Below, one piece after another: positions 26,049 to 35,055 of a DNA stretch of 64,000 nt. The stretch comes from Treponema sp. J25. Lineage in GTDB: Bacteria; Spirochaetota; Spirochaetia; Treponematales; Breznakiellaceae. A program made the translations under genes and the position numbers. Positions within the stretch are counted from its first letter, which is position 1, and every line of letters begins with the position of its first letter. The stretch is taken from positions 1 to 64,000 of the forward strand of contig NZ_PTQW01000006.1 of assembly GCF_004343725.1 (NCBI RefSeq), given 5' to 3'. The notes under the pieces are model-generated. The model was not told the DNA's origin. It did not search any database and saw nothing but the letters and a program-made list of their open reading frames with translations.

Positions 26049-26858
26049 TCATAGATTCTCCTGTGAAGGCCAGTTTATGCAACAGGGTTCACCTCGTTGG
26101 GGATGGATGAATGAAATCCGCCACGAACGCAAGGCGAGGATGGATTCTTCCCACGAAGCGCCACCATACAGAACATCCCCCAGAATAGGATAGCCTAGCC
26201 ATCGCAGGTGAACCCGAATTTGATGGCGAAAACCCCGACGGATACGGACCGAAAACAAAAAGCGATCAGCACCTTGACTTGTAACCGAAAGGATCTCCGT
26301 CTCGTAGGGAACTCCCCCATCAAGGGCAGCGGAACGACGAAGAGAAGAAAAGGGCTGCGCCTTCTGAGTAAGCAGGGGGCGCACTTCCTTGCGGCCAGGG
26401 CCATAGGCCCGAAAAGCACTCTGTATTACAAAGGGGAACGTCCACTCTTCTACCTTTCTTTTACTTTCAGGAGGAGCCGGGGGATACCCGGCCACAGGAG
26501 GGTTGTTTTCTCTCAGAGAAGCACAGAGGGCCTCATAGTCCTTTATGAACAAACCTTCTTCCTGTTGTTGTTGCAGGGCATCGTAAAAGGCCTGGGTCCT
26601 TGCAACCAGGACAAGCCCCTGGGTTTCATAATCCAGTCGGTGTAATACGCCCCCTTCAATGGGCTTTTTCCCTTTAATCTCCAGAACCTCGGGATATCTC
26701 CGGGCACACCAGGCAAGGAGGGTGTTCTGCTCTTCCCTATCCAGGGGAACCGTATGCAGGCGGGATGGTTTATACACTACGAGGAACGCTTCTTCTTCAT
26801 ACACTATCCGGGGCTCACCTTCCTGTATCCAGGGGTTCATCGTTTTATCCCTTATCAT
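26049..26858 (-). CDS. RluA-family pseudouridine synthase (no S4 domain)
   Basis: The 269-residue enzyme isomerises uridine to pseudouridine in RNA. The catalytic motif is GGVLHRLDYETQGLVLVART, with the family Asp in HRLD, and RRGFRHQIRVHLRWLGYPILGD is the conserved C-terminal motif. An N-terminal S4 domain is absent, as in RluA/TruC-type enzymes. GAAGGGA precedes the ATG at 26858. It follows another RluA paralogue by 16 bases on the same strand. The target site cannot be assigned. Confidence 0.9.
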   Translation of the reverse strand: MIRDKTMNPWIQEGEPRIVYEEEAFLVVYKPSRLHTVPLDREEQNTLLAWCARRYPEVLEIKGKKPIEGGVLHRLDYETQGLVLVARTQAFYDALQQQQEEGLFIKDYEALCASLRENNPPVAGYPPAPPESKRKVEEWTFPFVIQSAFRAYGPGRKEVRPLLTQKAQPFSSLRRSAALDGGVPYETEILSVTSQGADRFLFSVRIRRGFRHQIRVHLRWLGYPILGDVLYGGASWEESILALRSWRISFIHPQRGEPCCINWPSQENL

Positions 26859-26874
26859 GAAAAGTCCCTTCCCT

Positions 26875-27978
26875 TTAGGAGGGGGGCCAGGCCCTTTCTT
26901 CCTGTGGAGTCATTCCCTGTTCTTTTCGCAATCGATGGAGCATCCCTTTAAACGTCTCCGGCAGGGGGGCCACAAAGGTCCGGGGATCCTTTTCTCCCGG
27001 CAAAAGAATAGTAAGACGAAAGGCATGGAGCATCAGGGAAGCCTCAGGGAAGTGACTATCCTTTTTTCCATACAACCGATCCCCCAGAATAGGGCACCCA
27101 AGGTACTTCATATGCACCCGTAACTGGTGGGTCCTCCCCGTACGGGGATACAGGGCTACCAGGGTATAGCCCCGGAACAGGCGAAGCACCCGATAAAAAG
27201 TAATAGCCTGCTTACCCCGTTCAGTGCTCCAGGTAAAACGCTGTCGATGGGAAGGATCCCGGGTAAGGAAGGTTTCTATTTTTCCCCGGGGCGCGGGGGG
27301 AGAGCCCTGGAGGATCGCGAGGTAGGTCTTCCGGGTGCTGCGATTCTTAAACTGGGCAGCCAAAAAGGCCAGGGCCTGATCTTCATAGGTGGCGATAAGC
27401 ACGCCGGTGGTATCCTTATCAAGTCGATGAACGATACCGGGGCGCTGTACCGGCGGAAGAAGGGATACCCTGTCGTTGTTCAGCGGGGGCTTTTCTAAAA
27501 AAGCGGTAGGGCCCATCCTTTCCTCAAGGGCAAAATCTTCAATTTCTTTTTGAGGGCTTTTTGTCGAGGAATTGGCAGGAATCGGTGAAACCATACAGGT
27601 ATTTTGCTGAGCCATTCTTTGTAATCGCCGAAAAAGAATCGCATTGGCGAGGGTTCCTTCCCTATGGGCCGCACCGGGATGGACCACCATCCCCGCGGCC
27701 TTGTTTATCACTACCACAGAAGCATCTTCATACAGGATATCCAGGGGAATATCCTGGGGCACAAGGTCCGCCGGCGGCGCACTTTCCCACCATAATTCGA
27801 GGCGATCCCCTGGATACACCATCCGGGAAAGTTTGACGTCCCTTCCATTACAGCGGGCAGTACAGCCCCGGGCCTTTAGTTGAGAACGGGAAAGGATCCC
27901 CACGCATTCTGCCACATACCGATCGAGCCGCATCCCTTTTCCGGCCCGTTCATCTACTACCGTAGAGAGGTGTTCCAT
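26875..27978 (-). CDS. RluD-like pseudouridine synthase with N-terminal S4 domain
   Basis: The 367-residue protein has an S4 RNA-binding domain (about 14-75, MRLDRYVAE...SQLKARGCTA), the first catalytic-domain strand DILYEDASVVVINKAAGMVV, catalytic PGIVHRLDKDTTGVLIATYE, and RTGRTHQLRVHMKYLGCPILGD. This is the RluC/RluD layout, and RluD modifies 23S rRNA helix 69 in many bacteria. A Ser/Pro/Asn-rich insertion near 130-170 (after AILFRRLQRMA) is not usual for the family. A second RluA-type gene follows directly. Confidence 0.92.
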   Translation of the reverse strand: MEHLSTVVDERAGKGMRLDRYVAECVGILSRSQLKARGCTARCNGRDVKLSRMVYPGDRLELWWESAPPADLVPQDIPLDILYEDASVVVINKAAGMVVHPGAAHREGTLANAILFRRLQRMAQQNTCMVSPIPANSSTKSPQKEIEDFALEERMGPTAFLEKPPLNNDRVSLLPPVQRPGIVHRLDKDTTGVLIATYEDQALAFLAAQFKNRSTRKTYLAILQGSPPAPRGKIETFLTRDPSHRQRFTWSTERGKQAITFYRVLRLFRGYTLVALYPRTGRTHQLRVHMKYLGCPILGDRLYGKKDSHFPEASLMLHAFRLTILLPGEKDPRTFVAPLPETFKGMLHRLRKEQGMTPQEERAWPPS

Positions 27979-27994
27979 CTATACCTCGTTCCTC

Positions 27995-28495
27995 TTACTT
28001 TTCGGGTTTTTGTTCTTCCTGACCCTGCGCAGGAGGCCAGGGCTCTTGTTCAATGATGATATCCGGCGGAGGAACCCGCAATTCTACCTCTTGCCGTTGC
28101 CGTTTGTAGGTGTGAATAAAGTAATCCACTGTGGCAATGATAAGGGAGGTTCCAATACCAATACCGAGGGCAAGAAACCGTTGGGACTCATCCATTTCGA
28201 TGGCCCCCGCAGGCTTGAGGGGCCAGGGAGCATACCGCTGGTCCCAGTTATTGGTAGCCCAGCGGTACGAATCAATGCCCGTGGTAGCAAAAAAGATAGT
28301 AAAGGGGAGACTTCCAAAGGCGATAACTTCAAAACGCCGCAGGTCCTGAAGCCACCGGGGAAATTCATCCTTTTTGTAGAGTTCTGGGGTAGGAGAAGCA
28401 GCAGCACCCGTACTTTGCGAAAAAAGAGGAGGCCCCCCATACCAAACAAGAAACACAAGCATCGCCACCGCGCCATATCGTTGTCTGCTTTTCAC
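27995..28495 (-). CDS. Small membrane or exported protein of unknown function
   Basis: I do not recognise this 166-residue protein. It has an N-terminal signal-like segment (about 10-27), two further hydrophobic stretches (about 57-72 and 108-128, ALGIGIGTSLIIATVDYFIH), and a charged Pro/Glu/Gln-rich tail. FAFGS-type polar spacing between helices suggests a small inner-membrane protein. It lies 13 bases before the YggS-like gene's stop and 16 after the RluD-like start, so it is part of the leftward cluster. Confidence 0.6.
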   Translation of the reverse strand: MKSRQRYGAVAMLVFLVWYGGPPLFSQSTGAAASPTPELYKKDEFPRWLQDLRRFEVIAFGSLPFTIFFATTGIDSYRWATNNWDQRYAPWPLKPAGAIEMDESQRFLALGIGIGTSLIIATVDYFIHTYKRQRQEVELRVPPPDIIIEQEPWPPAQGQEEQKPEK

Positions 28496-28508
28496 GGGCT
28501 ACCCCCTT

Positions 28509-29213
28509 TCACTGACCTTCTTTTTTGTCCCGTTCCCCAAACAGGGCTGTTCCAATGCGTACAAGGGTGGACCCCTCTTCTATGGCAACCTCAAAATCCG
28601 AAGACATACCCATCGAAAGAATAGAAAGATCCACCTCGGGGAAACGCTGCAATAACCGCTGCTTTGCCTGAAAAAGGGTGCGGAAGGATTGACGAACAAG
28701 AGAAGTGTCGCTTGTATAGGGCGCCATGGTCATGAGCCCCCGGATGACGCAGGCCCTTCCAGCAAGGACATACTCGACGGCCTCAGTGAGGGCATCAACG
28801 GTAGGGAACCCCGTTTTGGAAGCTTCCCCCGTATGGAGTTCTAGCAAGATAGGAATGGGCGGTCCTCCGCTGTGCCGTTTCTCGATTTCCTCTAGCACCT
28901 CAGTCCGATCGATGGATTGGATACAATCAAAAAGCAACAGGGCCTGCCGTACCTTGTTCCGCTGCAAGGGCCCTATCATATGCAGTTCCATACCGGGGAA
29001 GAGGTCGTGCCGCTTTGCTAGCTTATCCCGGGCCTCTTGAAGGCGGCTCTCACCAAACAGACGGAGCCCCGCTTCCCAGGCTTCCTGGATGGCGGAGAGG
29101 CTCTGGAATTTACTCACCCCCATGAGGCGGATCTCGCTACTTTTTCTACCACTCCGCTGACAGGCCGCTTCTATCCGTTCTTTGATCCGTTCCAGGTTAT
29201 CCCGAATAGCCAT
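28509..29213 (-). CDS. YggS/PROSC family pyridoxal-phosphate homeostasis protein
   Basis: The 234-residue protein is a single-domain PLP-binding TIM barrel of the alanine racemase N-terminal type. It shows LMGVSKFQSLSAIQEAWEAG (with the PLP Lys in the usual VSKxQ position), GESRLQEARDKL, HMIGPLQRNKV, RGLMTMAPYT and LSMGMSSDFEVAIEEGSTLVRIGTALFG, all family signatures. Relatives control free PLP levels and do not racemise amino acids. Its start overlaps the rsmA end by 17 bases. Confidence 0.93.
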   Translation of the reverse strand: MAIRDNLERIKERIEAACQRSGRKSSEIRLMGVSKFQSLSAIQEAWEAGLRLFGESRLQEARDKLAKRHDLFPGMELHMIGPLQRNKVRQALLLFDCIQSIDRTEVLEEIEKRHSGGPPIPILLELHTGEASKTGFPTVDALTEAVEYVLAGRACVIRGLMTMAPYTSDTSLVRQSFRTLFQAKQRLLQRFPEVDLSILSMGMSSDFEVAIEEGSTLVRIGTALFGERDKKEGQ

Positions 29214-30129
29214 AGCATCGCTCCAACGTCATAGCAAGGTTCACAAATTGGTCGATCGAAAGGTTCTCCGCCCGAAGAGAAGGATCGAGCCCCGCTTCCG
29301 CAAGAATAGCGGCGGCAGAACTATCCGTTTCGGCTGTCATGTTTTTTCCCCGATGGGACATATGCATGAAGGCCTCCAGATTATTTTTAATTGTTTTTCT
29401 TCGGGATGCAAAGAGGGCCCGAACAAGGCCCCAGTAAAGGGGAGGATAACTCTCCAAAGCAATATTTTTCCTGGCCGTGAGCAGGAGACCCTGGGATTCC
29501 ACTTTGGGAGGAGGATAAAAAGAAGGGCCCTTAAGAATCATAAGACTCTTAATTGTATACAGGGACTGACAGAGCACCGAAAAAGAAGAATACTGTTCGG
29601 TCCCTACGGAGGCCAGCATTCGCTCTGCCATTTCTCGCTGGACCAGCACCACCATTCGCTTAAAGAGGAGTCCCCCTTCGATCATGCGGGCAAGGATAAG
29701 GGAAGCGATATTATAGGGGAGATTACCCAGCAAATAGGCTGGCCGTTCTTGCTTCATCGCCTCTTGCCAAGTAACCAGCACATCCCCCTCTATCAATTCA
29801 AAGTTTTCATTTCTTCCATAGGTGTCCCGCAATATACGGGCAAAACCTCGATCAATCTCGAACGCCCGGACCCGGCAGCCCCGTTCTAGCAATAACTCGG
29901 TCATACAGCCAAGACCGGGACCTATTTCCCACACCAGCGGTTGGTTTTCCGGAAGCTCCAGGGCATCCACCAGACGCCGGCGGACATCCCGGTTAATCAA
30001 AAAATTCTGCCCAAATTTTTTTTGCATCCCCAGGCCATGCTGTTCTAGAAAAGCCCGCAGAGCCCGAGGAGAATCATAGATGGTCGAAAGCCCGGGGTAT
30101 TCCTCTTTTGATTCCACGACTTTCACCAT
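29197..30129 (-). CDS. rsmA: 16S rRNA (adenine1518/1519-N6) dimethyltransferase
   Basis: RsmA (KsgA) dimethylates two adenines near the 3' end of 16S rRNA during small-subunit assembly. The 310-residue protein has KKFGQNFLINRDV, SAM motif WEIGPGLGCMTELLL, motif IV LLGNLPYNIASLILA and the C-terminal helical domain with FASRRKTIKNNLEAF. All are family hallmarks. It begins with about 28 extra residues, and its ATG lies 56 bases inside the end of the comEC-like gene; a later start cannot be excluded. Confidence 0.95.
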   Translation of the reverse strand: MVKVVESKEEYPGLSTIYDSPRALRAFLEQHGLGMQKKFGQNFLINRDVRRRLVDALELPENQPLVWEIGPGLGCMTELLLERGCRVRAFEIDRGFARILRDTYGRNENFELIEGDVLVTWQEAMKQERPAYLLGNLPYNIASLILARMIEGGLLFKRMVVLVQREMAERMLASVGTEQYSSFSVLCQSLYTIKSLMILKGPSFYPPPKVESQGLLLTARKNIALESYPPLYWGLVRALFASRRKTIKNNLEAFMHMSHRGKNMTAETDSSAAAILAEAGLDPSLRAENLSIDQFVNLAMTLERCYGYSG

Positions 30130-31666
30130 ACACCAAGAGAAGGCTTATCGCAAGCGTTGCAAAAAGAACAAGTCCCCCAGCCTCAATCTTCCCTGACATA
30201 ACCGTGACAGCCGGGAAATAGGTAGCCATTTTTAAGAGTCCCAGTATAAGGGTATAGAGCAGTTCCAGGGCCCTTTGAAAAAAGAACGATAGAAAAGGGA
30301 AAAGAAGGATCCCCAGGAGAAACCCGAGGGCCCCAACCATAAATACCATAACGAAGAACCCTACGATGGGACTTATCATAATACCCACGGGGTACAAAAC
30401 CCCAAAAGATGCAATCACCACAGGAGCGGTCATAAGAAAGGCCCCCATACTTGCCGTAAGGGCATTCAAGAGGAAGGGTGATATACGGGGCCGCAATAAA
30501 TAGTTCCACCGGGGGGCGAGTACCAGGAGCCCCACCAGAGCAAGGTAGGAAAGCATAAACGCGAGGGATCTCCCATCGGCGGGAACCCACAAAAGGTGTA
30601 CCATAAAGGTGGCGGCCAAAATATTGAGGGTATCCATGGGGATACCCTGGAGCTTGCAAAGCGAAGCGAGGGTAAGCATAAGAACCGCCCGTACAAGGGA
30701 GGGGGAGGCCCCTACCAGGTACACATAGCCCCAGAGAAAAAATGTAGAAATAAGGAGGGCCGCCCGCTTCCCCACCAGGCGTTGTCCACCCCACAAAAAA
30801 AGCCAAGAGAAAACCGCCAGGTGCATCCCCGAAAGGGCCAGGAGGGGAGCACAGCCCGCTTCCCGGAAAGCCCTGCTTACGGTACCATCCAGTTCGTTGC
30901 GATCCCCCAGGAGGAGGGCCTGGGCCAGGGGCCCCCAGGAAAACGAGACAAGACGCTCGGTAATCCAGGTACGGATTGAAGCCCGAAAAGACGATAGATT
31001 CCGGATAAGGGACTCATATAGTGCACCCCAACCAGTGCCAGTCTTCCCTTGTTTCTCCAGGGGCGACGAAACATTCAAACTCCAGGAACGGACCATAAAG
31101 AAGGCCCCAGGGGCTTTCCATTGACCTTCCACAGAAAGGGGATATCCAACTATGAACTTCCCCTGCCCCAACCTATCTTTGGGGACCAGGAGTTGGGCCG
31201 TCCCCCGGGCAGCACTCCCCACACCACGGCCATTCCACACCCAGCGCACCCGCATCGGCACCATCCAGTTCCCCGAGGAGGTTCTACGGATATCCCCCGA
31301 CAGGGTCCCCTCCATGCGAACAACGGTAGACCCTTCAAGGAGACTGGTGAAAGCAACCTTTTCTCCGGGAGAGGGGGCAGCACGAAAAGAGACATACCCA
31401 AGACAGAAACCAACCCCAAGGGCAACAGCAAAACCGGTAAGTCGGAGCCAGAGCCGTTCTTCCCTTTCATGATTCTTTTCCCTGTCAAAAAAGAGGGGAT
31501 ACAGCATCGCTGTTTCAGCCATGGCTTTAGCCACCATGACGAAGGCTATGAGACCGCCTAATATCCAGAACTGGGCCGAAGGGGGCACCAAGGGAAAGCC
31601 ATAAAACACCACCACCATGCCCCCCGCCGCCAACAGGAGGGGAGAAGCTCTGAGTAGGGTATACAT
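30074..31666 (-). CDS. ComEC/Rec2-family channel protein lacking the metallo-beta-lactamase domain
   Basis: The 530-residue membrane protein has several N-terminal helices, an extracytoplasmic beta domain (about 110-220), then the Competence domain with LLALSGMHLAVFSWLFLWGGQRL and GASPSLVRAVLMLTLASLC. ComEC carries single-stranded DNA into the cytosol in transformable bacteria. Full-length ComEC is about 700-800 residues and ends with a beta-lactamase-like nuclease; here the protein stops after the last helices. The DUF4131/OB-type region is present in reduced form. Whether it imports DNA is unknown. It overlaps rsmA by 56 bases. Confidence 0.85.
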   Translation of the reverse strand: MYTLLRASPLLLAAGGMVVVFYGFPLVPPSAQFWILGGLIAFVMVAKAMAETAMLYPLFFDREKNHEREERLWLRLTGFAVALGVGFCLGYVSFRAAPSPGEKVAFTSLLEGSTVVRMEGTLSGDIRRTSSGNWMVPMRVRWVWNGRGVGSAARGTAQLLVPKDRLGQGKFIVGYPLSVEGQWKAPGAFFMVRSWSLNVSSPLEKQGKTGTGWGALYESLIRNLSSFRASIRTWITERLVSFSWGPLAQALLLGDRNELDGTVSRAFREAGCAPLLALSGMHLAVFSWLFLWGGQRLVGKRAALLISTFFLWGYVYLVGASPSLVRAVLMLTLASLCKLQGIPMDTLNILAATFMVHLLWVPADGRSLAFMLSYLALVGLLVLAPRWNYLLRPRISPFLLNALTASMGAFLMTAPVVIASFGVLYPVGIMISPIVGFFVMVFMVGALGFLLGILLFPFLSFFFQRALELLYTLILGLLKMATYFPAVTVMSGKIEAGGLVLFATLAISLLLVYGESRGIKRGIPRAFDHL

Positions 31667-31689
31667 AGGGGATTGCTTCTTATCCAGCC

Positions 31690-32892
31690 TTACCAGCGAA
31701 GCCGATTCATGGCGTTCCGGGCCAGGGTCTTTATATCCGCCGGATAGGGTAAGTATCCAACATACAGGAGATAGTCAAAGGCCACCTTATCCCCCAGTTC
31801 TCCCAGGGCATTAATAATCGCTTCGAGGACCTCCCTATCAAACTGACCGGTCCGTTCCATAGTAGAGTTGATAAGACCGAGGTGCAGCGAAAGGGCACTG
31901 GCAGCTTCGGAACTTCCCATAACCCCGAGACAGGCAATGGCATCGAGAAAATGGGCCTTTTCCTCGGGCTTTTTTGCATAATCTCCCTGAACCTGGTAAA
32001 AGTGTTTAAGAACAAGGGTACTTGCCCGGCTCCATCTGTTATCCCGAATAATCTGTACCGACCGATAGCGCAAATCCTGCACCGCCCGTTGCTCTTCCGG
32101 ATCAACAGGATAGAGGCTGAGGGCGACCTCCAGGGCCGCTTCGGCAATTTCTCCCAGATCTGCCGGCACAAAGGAGGGCCGTTCCTGGGCAATATTCAGG
32201 GCCGCCAGTTTTTCGAGGGGAGGATTCTTTTTTATCACATCGATGAGATATTTTTTATAATCCCCCTTAATCATCCCCAGGGCCTGCACCGCCTGTTTTT
32301 TGTATTCCTCAGGATAGGCGGTCATCATGGTCGAAAAAAGGACCGGGAAGGAAGAGCCATCCCCTAACGTACCAAGGGCGGCAATACTTGCCGAAAGGAT
32401 CTCATAATCTACATCCATACCGGAACGGAAAAGGTTATTTTGATTCGTCAGGAACTGGTTAAGATTTTCAATAATCCGGCTATCTCCTCGACCGAGTTTG
32501 GCAAGGGAAGAAAGGATGGCAACCCGGACCTTTGTATCCCGATACACTATAAACACCCGCCAGAGGGTCTGGACCGCCTGAACATAGCCGGTATCCCCAA
32601 TTCTTTGAGCTACCAGGGTAGTAAGGGCTATTTGCTCAGGGTCATCCCGCAACAGGTCACTATACTGCAAGGAAAAGGAAAGCACAAAGTCGCAGAAAGG
32701 GCCCACCTGGGATGCCAGTCGGGGGTCGGCCAGGGCTGACTGAACGAGTTCTATCCTGGTACTGCTACTACTCTTCAGAAAATTGCGGGTGTAGGAACTT
32801 AAAAGATCGCTGCCTTCTTGAGCGGCCAGCGGTATTCTTCCCCCAAGGGCCCCACCTACCACAAGCAGAAAAAGGAGTTTCCATCCCTTCAT
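31690..32892 (-). CDS. Exported HEAT-repeat-like protein
   Basis: The 400-residue form from ATG 32892 starts with a signal peptide (MKGWKLLFLLVVGGALGG, then an AAQEG cleavage-like site) and is preceded by GGAAAG. An upstream in-frame start at 32934 overlaps the PilZ gene and is less likely. The mature part is all helical with repeats ending in G-D/A-L-G, such as ASIAALGTLGDGS, VQALGMIKG and INALGELGDKVA, typical of HEAT or armadillo-like arrays. A periplasmic binding scaffold is likely; the partner is unknown. Confidence 0.75.
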   Translation of the reverse strand: MKGWKLLFLLVVGGALGGRIPLAAQEGSDLLSSYTRNFLKSSSSTRIELVQSALADPRLASQVGPFCDFVLSFSLQYSDLLRDDPEQIALTTLVAQRIGDTGYVQAVQTLWRVFIVYRDTKVRVAILSSLAKLGRGDSRIIENLNQFLTNQNNLFRSGMDVDYEILSASIAALGTLGDGSSFPVLFSTMMTAYPEEYKKQAVQALGMIKGDYKKYLIDVIKKNPPLEKLAALNIAQERPSFVPADLGEIAEAALEVALSLYPVDPEEQRAVQDLRYRSVQIIRDNRWSRASTLVLKHFYQVQGDYAKKPEEKAHFLDAIACLGVMGSSEAASALSLHLGLINSTMERTGQFDREVLEAIINALGELGDKVAFDYLLYVGYLPYPADIKTLARNAMNRLRW

Positions 32893-32905
32893 AGTCTTTC
32901 CATGG

Positions 32906-34012
32906 TTATTGTTCCACCGATTGCTTAACCTCATCGCTACGACCTCCTTCTTCTTTTAGTAGGGCAGAGTCTTCCGTTTCGCTTGAAGATTCCCTAAACA
33001 CACTTTCATAGTCCGTTTCTGGAATTACCCCAAACACCGCCGCAAGGATACGATTCCGGGTCAAAACCGAGAGAGGATAGGCCTCCACATGGAGGACGGA
33101 CCTGTTTTTTTCTTCGTTATAATCCACCGAACGAACGATTCCTGGCATCACCAGGGGTTCCCCATTCACTTCAAATTGCACCTTAATCTTCATTTCGGGT
33201 TTTCCCTTTCCCCCTACCACCACCGCATACCCCGTATCAGAAAGGTCCTGCAAAATACATTTAAGGCCCGGAGCGGTTTCCACCTTTTCAGGGGATTCTT
33301 CTCCTTCCTGTAAAAAATACAAATAGGCCGGTTTATGGGTACGCAGCCGCACGGAACGTCGTTTTTGGGTCCGGAAAAGGGAGTCTGAATGGGCTACCTG
33401 CAAACAGTAGGTTCCCTTCATGAGAACCTCGTTTAACACATAGGTATCGAACACGTATCCCGCATCATCCTTTCGCCAGAAATAAATAGCCAGGCGCCGC
33501 CCCTTCCAATCGGTAATCCCCTTCCGTAAGGGAACGGCAGGTCGTTCAATGGAAAGGTATTTACTTGAGTTCCCAATAACCTTCGAAGCATACACCCCTA
33601 CCCCATCGACAAGCACTTTAAGGGGTTGTAACACTTCAATATATCGGGTACTCGAAAGCCCCTTTTTTACCTTGGGATGTTCAAGGGCCACCTTTTTTCG
33701 ATATTCATATAGTTTAGAAAGGAATTTCTGGGTTTCTTCTTTAGTTTCTTCGCCGGTCATCTGAATGCGGCGCAGGTATTCCCGGATGCACATATCAAGC
33801 TGTCCCTCTGACCAGAAAAGACTGGTAGGGTCCTCGAGCTTTACCATCAGGGCAAGACGACGAAGCAGATTAATTTCTGCAAAACTAAAACCCGCATCCT
33901 TCCCTCGGGCAAAGAACTCTACCCATGAATAGTTTGGCCCCTTCCTTGCGGACAGGAACAGTACCACCAGGGCCCCGCCGAGAAGAATGAGGAACAGGAG
34001 AAGTATCCACAT
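32906..34012 (-). CDS. Membrane-anchored PilZ-domain protein
   Basis: The 368-residue protein has one N-terminal membrane helix (2-20) and a helical region (about 30-130). A YcgR-like beta region follows, then a PilZ domain near 220-330. The PilZ signature Arg motif is RRSVRLRTHKPAYL and the second motif is LQDLSDTGYAVVVGG (D-x-S-x-x-G-x), so c-di-GMP binding is plausible. The tail is Glu/Ser-rich. In spirochaetes PilZ proteins link c-di-GMP to motility. It lies 13 bases before the HEAT-repeat gene and is divergent from the CPBP protease. Confidence 0.82.
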   Translation of the reverse strand: MWILLLFLILLGGALVVLFLSARKGPNYSWVEFFARGKDAGFSFAEINLLRRLALMVKLEDPTSLFWSEGQLDMCIREYLRRIQMTGEETKEETQKFLSKLYEYRKKVALEHPKVKKGLSSTRYIEVLQPLKVLVDGVGVYASKVIGNSSKYLSIERPAVPLRKGITDWKGRRLAIYFWRKDDAGYVFDTYVLNEVLMKGTYCLQVAHSDSLFRTQKRRSVRLRTHKPAYLYFLQEGEESPEKVETAPGLKCILQDLSDTGYAVVVGGKGKPEMKIKVQFEVNGEPLVMPGIVRSVDYNEEKNRSVLHVEAYPLSVLTRNRILAAVFGVIPETDYESVFRESSSETEDSALLKEEGGRSDEVKQSVEQ

Positions 34013-34128
34013 CTCTTGCTTTGCCTTCCTATTTCATTTTAGAATACGAGAGATCCCCACTCTCCCACTATAAGGGTAACAGATTTTATGAAAGGGCTCA
34101 ACCATATTTTTTTGTCCCGAACAGCATC

Positions 34129-34911
34129 ATGAATAATGCAGATTCCCCCGCTGATAGGGGCCTGAGACAAGGGCGGGCTTTCGAAAGTCTCCTCCTTTTT
34201 TTACTTCTCTTTACCCCCCTTATGCCCCAGAAAGAAGGGCTTACCTCCTTTGGTGTTTTCAAAGTTGATGAAGTCCTGACCCGCCTCTTGTTTCGGGATG
34301 TACCGCTCATAGCCTTTTTGATGTTCCGCTTTCATCTCGATATTCCTGAAGCACTTCCCAAACTTCGCTCCTTTCGGTGGAAAGATTTCCTGGTGATTCC
34401 CCTCACGGTCTTTTTACTTGCCCTTACTGGAATGATTATACAAAAGGTGTATCATGTGAGTACCGGATTCTCAGGGCCTCTGTTTCAGATACAGGGGCCC
34501 CGTACCGGTTTTGAGTGGTGCCTTCTGAGTATTAGTACGTTTTTCAGCGCTTACGCAGAAGAGGTGTTCTTCCGGCTCTATCTCCTTGAATGCTGGGGGA
34601 TATCTCATCTTTTTTCAAAAATGGCTCCCCTACTAAGGGGAACTCTCCGGATAGAGCCTTTTCCACGTACCACCCCGTCTATAGAAAGGTCCCCCTTCTC
34701 CTGGCGACCACTTCCCTGGGGTCCGGTGATTGTTTCCTCCCTCCTGTTTGCCCTTACCCACCTGTACCAGGGCCCTCTGGGTTTTTTTCAGGCCCTGGGA
34801 GCAGGCTTAATACTTGCCCTCGTGTATCTTCAAACAGGATCGATACATCCCCCCGCCCTTGCCCATGGGATATTTAACCTTCTGGTCTATCTCCGGATTT
34901 TTTTCTCCTGA
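34129..34911 (+). CDS. CPBP-family intramembrane metalloprotease
   Basis: The protein (260 residues from ATG 34129) has about six membrane helices. It carries the CPBP (Abi/CAAX-protease-like) motifs EEVFFRLYLLE (EExxxR), FALTHLYQ (second His) and AHGIFNLLVY (HxxxN/B). Relatives cleave prenylated or leader peptides or act as chaperones. A longer reading from TTG 34021 would begin 8 bases from the divergent PilZ start with a non-hydrophobic leader, so I prefer the ATG. No substrate is evident nearby. Confidence 0.82.
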   Translation: MNNADSPADRGLRQGRAFESLLLFLLLFTPLMPQKEGLTSFGVFKVDEVLTRLLFRDVPLIAFLMFRFHLDIPEALPKLRSFRWKDFLVIPLTVFLLALTGMIIQKVYHVSTGFSGPLFQIQGPRTGFEWCLLSISTFFSAYAEEVFFRLYLLECWGISHLFSKMAPLLRGTLRIEPFPRTTPSIERSPFSWRPLPWGPVIVSSLLFALTHLYQGPLGFFQALGAGLILALVYLQTGSIHPPALAHGIFNLLVYLRIFFS

Positions 34912-34992
34912 CCCCTGTTGTTTTTCCCTACGGGCCTTTCCTGGGAACGGACCAGCCTATCATAGTTCCTGGAGTTACTCTTTTTGTACCCC

Positions 34993-35022
34993 TTGATAAA
35001 TCATACTGTTTATATATATAAT
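34993..35022 (+). promoter_or_regulatory. Promoter of the TlpA-CcdA pair
   Basis: TTGATA (34993-34998), an 18-base spacer and TATAAT (35017-35022) sit in a strongly A/T-rich patch of the 144-base gap after the CPBP gene. GGGGGG precedes the ATG at 35056. The surrounding TATATATATAAT run gives an alternative -10 one or two bases earlier. Confidence 0.6.
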
Positions 35023-35055
35023 TTATAATATACAACCATACTACTGGGGGGACCT

